Below are positions 5,899-9,144 of a DNA stretch of 9,144 nucleotides, one piece after another. The notes beneath the pieces are model-generated. The model had not been told where the DNA came from. It saw only the letters and a program-made list of their open reading frames with translations, and did no database searches. The position numbers were made by a program, and so were the translations under genes. This DNA is from Scatomorpha sp964345235 (GTDB taxonomy: Bacteria > Bacillota > Clostridia > Oscillospirales > Oscillospiraceae), in the NCBI GenBank assembly GCA_964345235.1, contig CAYFQE010000030.1:1-9144 (forward strand), read 5' to 3'. Positions within the stretch are counted from its first letter, which is position 1. Each line of letters opens with the position of its first letter.

Positions 5899-7392
5899 AT
5901 GAATGATAAGAGCTTTTTTCAAGAAAACGAGATGAAAATACCGAAAGGCAGGGCGAGAACACGCTTTGCGCCGAGCCCCACAGGATATATGCATATAGGC
6001 AACTTGCGCACTGCACTCTATACTTATTTCATAGCCCGCAACCTAAAGGGCGATTTTATCCTCAGAATAGAGGATACCGACAGGCAAAGACTTGTCAGCG
6101 ACGCAGTTGACATAATATATAAAACGCTTGAGATTTGCGGCCTTGAGTGCGACGAGAGTCCGATAAAAGGCGGACCTGTCGGTCCCTATGTCCAGAGTGA
6201 GCGTCGGGAAATATATAGCAAATATGCAGAGCTTTTAATTGAAAAAGGTTTTGCCTACCGGTGCTTCTGTGAAAAGGCCGAGCACGAAGAGAGTGAAGAT
6301 GAGCACGAAGAAAAAGCTTTTCAAAGAACGGAAGACCCATGCCGCAATCTCTCCCATGAGGAGTCTGAGAAACTCGTATCCGAGGGCAAAGAGTATGTCG
6401 TTCGTCAAAAGATAGAGCCGGTCGGAACCACAAAAATTTATGATGAAATTTTCGGTGAGATAGAGGTGCCCAACGAGGAGCTTGACGAGCAGGTTCTCAT
6501 GAAGAGGGACGGGCTTCCCACATATAACTTTGCAAATGTTGTAGACGACCACCTTATGGGCATAACTCATGTTGTGAGGGGCACCGAGTACATTTCAAGC
6601 GCTCCTAAATATAACTTGCTGTATAAGGCGTTCGGATGGGAAGTGCCCAAATATGTTCACTGTCCGCCTGTTATGAGGGATGCTCAAAACAAGCTTTCAA
6701 AGCGCCGTGGCGATCCGTCTTTCCAAGACCTTTTGGAGCGCGGATTTATTCCCGAAGCGGTGGTCAACTACTGCGCATTTTTGGGCTGGTCGCCCGGCGG
6801 CGAAAGAGAGATATATTCCATAGAGGAGCTCTGTGAAATATTTAAAATAAGCGGCATATCCAAATCTCCGTCAATCTTCGATATCGAAAAACTTAAGTGG
6901 ATGAACTCCGAATATTTAAGAAATATGAGCGCGGAGAAGTTTTTGGAATATGCCGAACCGTATATAAGGCAGGCGGTCAAAAATCCGAATATCGAGCTTA
7001 TCAAGATAGCCGCAATACTCCAAAAGCGTACCGAGGTCCTAACTGAAATACCCGAAAAGTTGGGCTTTATTGATGAGCTTCCTAACTATGATACAGAGTT
7101 CTATACAAATAAAAAATCCAAGACAAATCCCGAGGTTTCACTGCAAATGCTTGAGGAGTGTAAGAAGTTTATTGAGTCAGTCGAAGAGTGGAACGAAGTT
7201 AGCATAAAAGACGGTCTTGTAAACCTTGCGGCAGAACTCGGGGTTAAAAACGCAACTTTAATGTGGCCTCTGCGTATAGCCGTTTCGGGCGAACTTGTAA
7301 CTCCGGGCGGCGCCGTTGAGATTTGTGATATTCTCGGCAGGGAAGAATGCCTTAAAAGAATTGAGCGTGGCATCAATATTTTGAGCAAATAG
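5899..7392 (+). CDS. gltX: Glutamyl-tRNA synthetase
   Basis: This class I synthetase charges tRNA-Glu. In most Gram-positive bacteria the same enzyme also misacylates tRNA-Gln for the GatCAB amidotransferase, so a non-discriminating role is likely but cannot be proved from sequence. At 497 residues it is normal for GltX. The N-terminal RFAPSPTGYMHIGNLRTAL contains the HIGH-type motif HIGN (32-35). The tRNA/ATP loop KLSKRRGD (KLSKR at 265-269) replaces KMSKS, as usual in GltX. A short cysteine cluster is seen in YRCFCEK (C122, C124) and DPCRN (C148), with a strongly acidic stretch between (EHEESEDEHEEK, about 128-139). The ATG at 5899 is chosen because GGAGG lies about 9 bases upstream. An internal ATG (residue 12) lacks such a site, although the first 16 or so residues look like a non-conserved extension. 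The promoter is private and divergent from trpS. Confidence 0.95.
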   Translation: MNDKSFFQENEMKIPKGRARTRFAPSPTGYMHIGNLRTALYTYFIARNLKGDFILRIEDTDRQRLVSDAVDIIYKTLEICGLECDESPIKGGPVGPYVQSERREIYSKYAELLIEKGFAYRCFCEKAEHEESEDEHEEKAFQRTEDPCRNLSHEESEKLVSEGKEYVVRQKIEPVGTTKIYDEIFGEIEVPNEELDEQVLMKRDGLPTYNFANVVDDHLMGITHVVRGTEYISSAPKYNLLYKAFGWEVPKYVHCPPVMRDAQNKLSKRRGDPSFQDLLERGFIPEAVVNYCAFLGWSPGGEREIYSIEELCEIFKISGISKSPSIFDIEKLKWMNSEYLRNMSAEKFLEYAEPYIRQAVKNPNIELIKIAAILQKRTEVLTEIPEKLGFIDELPNYDTEFYTNKKSKTNPEVSLQMLEECKKFIESVEEWNEVSIKDGLVNLAAELGVKNATLMWPLRIAVSGELVTPGGAVEICDILGREECLKRIERGINILSK

Positions 7393-7411
7393 GCTTAAAT
7401 AGAGCTGAAAA

Positions 7412-7426
7412 TGCGGAAAAACCGCA
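7412..7426 (+). terminator. Weak hairpin after gltX
   Basis: A 5-bp stem, TGCGG/CCGCA, with an AAAAA loop lies 20 bases after the gltX stop and is followed by GAATTTTG. It could be a weak terminator, but the stem is short and the T run is only four bases. Some transcription may therefore read through into the downstream gene at 7538. Confidence 0.3.
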
Positions 7427-7455
7427 GAATTTTGAAAGAAAATTTCTTCGCCTGC

Positions 7456-7484
7456 TTGACTAATTTAAAGCCTGATAGTAATAT
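7456..7484 (+). promoter_or_regulatory. Predicted vegetative promoter for the zinc-ribbon/Ig-like gene
   Basis: The -35 is TTGACT (7456-7461) and the -10 is TAATAT (7479-7484), with a 17-bp spacer. Transcription would start near 7491, about 47 nt before the ATG at 7538. This suggests the gene is expressed independently of gltX. Confidence 0.6.
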
Positions 7485-7537
7485 ATTCTAAAGAAATAAT
7501 AAACAAATTTCGATATTTTCGCACAGGAGGTCTCAAC

Positions 7538-8161
7538 ATGGCTTTTCTACCTAGAACAACTTGCCGTCGCTGCGGCAGGGAATATGAGGGATTCAGGAGC
7601 CGCTGCCCGTACTGCGGCACCAGAAAGGTGAGGCAAAGCGAGCGCACACCTTCAACAACTGCAGGTCTAAATGAGGGCACATCCGCATACGCGAGAAGAG
7701 ATTTAAATACAAGATGGCAGCTTATTTTTGCGGTCATTCTGCTCGTTGCTGTTTTGCTTGCCGTGATAGTTCTTGTCAGTCAAGGACTCAATCAAAAGGT
7801 CAAAGCAACACCGCCTCCGGTTATAGTCCCGGCTACTTTCACGCCGATTCCGCCGACGGAAACGCCGCCCCCCACGGCGACGCCGACTTTAGAGAAACTT
7901 GTTATTATGAGCTATGCTCACGAGACCAATGATATAACCATCCAAAAGGTTGGTCAGGGTGCACGGCTTCAGGCTCAGGCATATCCCAACAACATAGACA
8001 TTGCAGACCATGTAAAATGGACTTCCGCTGACGAAAAGATTGTCAAAGTAACAGATACGGGCTTTGTCGAGGCTGTTGGTGTCGGTTGGACAAGGGTTAC
8101 GGCTGAGGTGTTCGGATTCAAGGCAGAGGTAATTTGCCGTGTCCGTGAAGCAGCCGATTGA
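7538..8161 (+). CDS. Membrane protein with N-terminal zinc ribbon and C-terminal bacterial Ig-like (Big2-type) domain
   Basis: No named family is recognised over the full 207 residues, but four segments are clear. Residues 9-26 form a zinc ribbon of two CxxC knuckles (CRRCG, C9/C12; CPYCG, C23/C26). Residues 27-60 are a polar, probably flexible linker. Residues 61-81 are a single strongly hydrophobic transmembrane segment preceded by arginines. Residues 90-118 are a proline/threonine-rich stalk (PTETPPPTATPT). The last 85 or so residues resemble a Big2-type Ig-like domain, with VKWTSADEKIVKVTDTG, then a turn, then GWTRVTAEV and a final strand. The basic residues before the membrane segment place the zinc ribbon inside and the Ig-like domain outside. 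The start has a near-perfect AGGAGGT site (7525-7531) six bases upstream. A role in sensing or envelope attachment is only a guess. The gene has its own promoter and is the last chromosomal-type gene before the recombinase. Confidence 0.85.
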   Translation: MAFLPRTTCRRCGREYEGFRSRCPYCGTRKVRQSERTPSTTAGLNEGTSAYARRDLNTRWQLIFAVILLVAVLLAVIVLVSQGLNQKVKATPPPVIVPATFTPIPPTETPPPTATPTLEKLVIMSYAHETNDITIQKVGQGARLQAQAYPNNIDIADHVKWTSADEKIVKVTDTGFVEAVGVGWTRVTAEVFGFKAEVICRVREAAD

Positions 8162-8219
8162 TAGAACGAAATATATTAATAAACAATAAAGACCGCGGCA
8201 AAAAGGTGTCTCACTAAGG

Positions 8220-8243
8220 GATTTTTTTCCTTGGAAAAATATC
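8220..8243. repeat. 24-bp imperfect dyad between the Ig-like gene and the recombinase gene
   Basis: The 104-base gap between the two convergent genes holds no reading frame of note. Its main structure is an inverted repeat centred on a TT at 8231-8232: TTTTTCC (8224-8230) faces GGAAAAA (8233-8239), and GAT (8220-8222) faces ATC (8241-8243). Eleven of twelve base pairs are symmetrical. The two-base centre is too tight for a normal RNA hairpin unless inner pairs open. It could be a terminator remnant, a protein-binding site, or part of an attachment site of the adjacent serine recombinase. The data do not decide between these. Confidence 0.4.
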
Positions 8244-8265
8244 GGCATAGTTTGGAGAAATCCGG

Positions 8266-9144
8266 CTATGTCGATTTTTTCTGTGTATCGGGCAGGTCAA
8301 CTGCGCCGATGAAGTTCCAATGGATGAGAATGGTCTGCTTTTTTGTGCGGATGCCCGGAATCTTCTCCGGCTTGAACACATCGATGCGCTCCACCAAGGT
8401 TCGGATGATTTCCGCATCCAATTCCTTGACCTCGGTGTGCTTTTTCACCTGCATGAGGAAGGAATCAATGTTGAGCCGCTGTACCTTGGCCTTGGAAATG
8501 ATGTCCCGCAGTTCAAGCACTCTGGCTTCGAGGGTCTGCTGCTCCTGCTCGTAAGTGGCAGTCATTCTGGCAAAACGCTCATCGCTGATTTTACCATCGA
8601 GGTTGTCCTCGTAGAGCCGTTGGATGATTTCGTCCAGTTTGCGGATACGCTGCGTGGCTTGCTCCAGTTCCCGTGTGCTATCCCGCAACTGCCGATTGAG
8701 GTCTTTTTCATTCTTCCGGGTCAGCATTTCCACAAATTCCTGCTCGTGGTCACGGACGAATGCGAGCATACGATTTATCTCCATCAGCAGAATCTGCTCC
8801 ACCTGCACATTGTGGATTTGGTGGGAGGTACATTTTCCTTTCTGCTTTCGGTAGGTGGCACATACGAAATGCTCCTGCTCGTGTGTCCATCCCCTTGCCC
8901 GGACTTGGTACAATTTCGCACCGCAGTCGGCGCAGAACAGCATTCCAGACAGGATAGGCATTTCGCCCATCGGCGTTTGTCTGCGTCTGCCATCACGGAT
9001 TCGCTGCACAATTTCAAAGGTCTCTTGGTCAATAATGGCTTCGTGGGTGTTCTCAAAAATCACCCATTCGGACGGGTCGTTATTGACCTTTTTCTTTGAT
9101 TTGTAGGATTTCTTCTGGGTCTTGAAGTTGACCGTGTGGCCCAG
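8266..9144 (-). CDS. Large serine recombinase, C-terminal part (partial)
   Basis: About 292 residues are visible before the stop codon (complement of 8266-8268); the gene continues past the right edge, so the N-terminal catalytic resolvase domain is outside the window. The first visible residues, LGHTVNFKTQKKSYKSKKK, and then NDPSEWVIFENTHEAIID are typical of the 'recombinase' domain of TnpX/TndX-type enzymes, which integrate and excise conjugative or mobilisable elements in Clostridia. Next come a zinc ribbon (CADCG, then VCATYRKQKGKC; four cysteines) and a long charged coiled coil rich in Glu, Gln and Arg that in this class controls integration direction. The C-terminal ERIDVFKPEK...ILIHWNFIGAVD resembles the DUF4368-type tail of these recombinases. 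A GTG at 9061-9063 is internal, not the true start. Codon use differs from the other genes: ATA is almost absent and CTG/CTC are common, which indicates recent transfer. Confidence 0.9.
   Translation of the reverse strand: MGHTVNFKTQKKSYKSKKKVNNDPSEWVIFENTHEAIIDQETFEIVQRIRDGRRRQTPMGEMPILSGMLFCADCGAKLYQVRARGWTHEQEHFVCATYRKQKGKCTSHQIHNVQVEQILLMEINRMLAFVRDHEQEFVEMLTRKNEKDLNRQLRDSTRELEQATQRIRKLDEIIQRLYEDNLDGKISDERFARMTATYEQEQQTLEARVLELRDIISKAKVQRLNIDSFLMQVKKHTEVKELDAEIIRTLVERIDVFKPEKIPGIRTKKQTILIHWNFIGAVDLPDTQKKST

Noticed and set aside
8188..8228. Intrinsic terminator for the Ig-like gene built on AGACC and GGTGTCT followed by a run of seven T
   Set aside because: The stem is five pairs with a bulge, and the T run starts more than ten bases after it, so it does not fit the usual form.
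9061..9063. GTG as the start of the recombinase gene
   Set aside because: The frame remains open upstream to the window edge and encodes conserved recombinase-domain sequence before this codon, so the real start is outside the window.
8320..9099. A long open frame of about 259 codons on the plus strand opposite the recombinase gene
   Set aside because: It is antisense to a gene with clear recombinase, zinc-ribbon and tail motifs, and its translation shows no recognisable family. The openness follows from the codon use of the real gene.
1..9144. CRISPR arrays, tRNA or rRNA genes, insertion-sequence transposases
   Set aside because: No regularly spaced repeats, cloverleaf-like segments, rRNA-like stretches or transposase motifs were seen by eye on either strand.

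Overview
The window reads as chromosomal DNA of a Gram-positive, low-to-mid GC bacterium, most likely an uncultured Clostridia-type member of the Bacillota. This is inferred from strong AGGAGG-type ribosome binding sites, vegetative promoters close to TTGACA/TATAAT, frequent ATA isoleucine codons, a TagO-like lipid-carrier sugar transferase, and a membrane protein joining a zinc ribbon to an Ig-like domain. No genus can be named from the sequence alone.

Layout. (1) Bases 1-149 hold the N-terminus of a membrane-anchored protein on the minus strand, cut by the window edge. (2) Bases 150-361 are a divergent promoter region. (3) Bases 362-3068 hold a two-gene plus-strand operon, tldD-tldE, encoding both subunits of the TldD/TldE zinc metallopeptidase. 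(4) A strong 16-bp-stem hairpin at 3092-3131 separates it from a convergent minus-strand operon (5765 down to 3152): trpS, a tagO/wecA-like gene and a YfcE-type phosphoesterase. (5) Bases 5766-5898 hold two compact back-to-back promoters, one for trpS and one for gltX (5899-7392). (6) A separately promoted gene at 7538-8161 encodes the zinc-ribbon/transmembrane/Ig-like protein. (7) From 8266 to the right edge a minus-strand gene encodes the C-terminal part of a large serine recombinase, with codon use clearly different from the rest. This is probably the end of an integrated mobile element.

Most of the window is housekeeping: two aminoacyl-tRNA synthetases, a peptidase, the first enzyme of an envelope-polymer pathway and a small phosphatase. 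I find no convincing undescribed multi-gene system. The places that best repay a second look are the chromosome/mobile-element junction between 8162 and 8266, including a 24-bp imperfect dyad with a central TT, and the zinc-ribbon/Ig-like membrane protein beside it. No tRNA, rRNA, CRISPR array, insertion-sequence transposase or recognisable riboswitch was seen.
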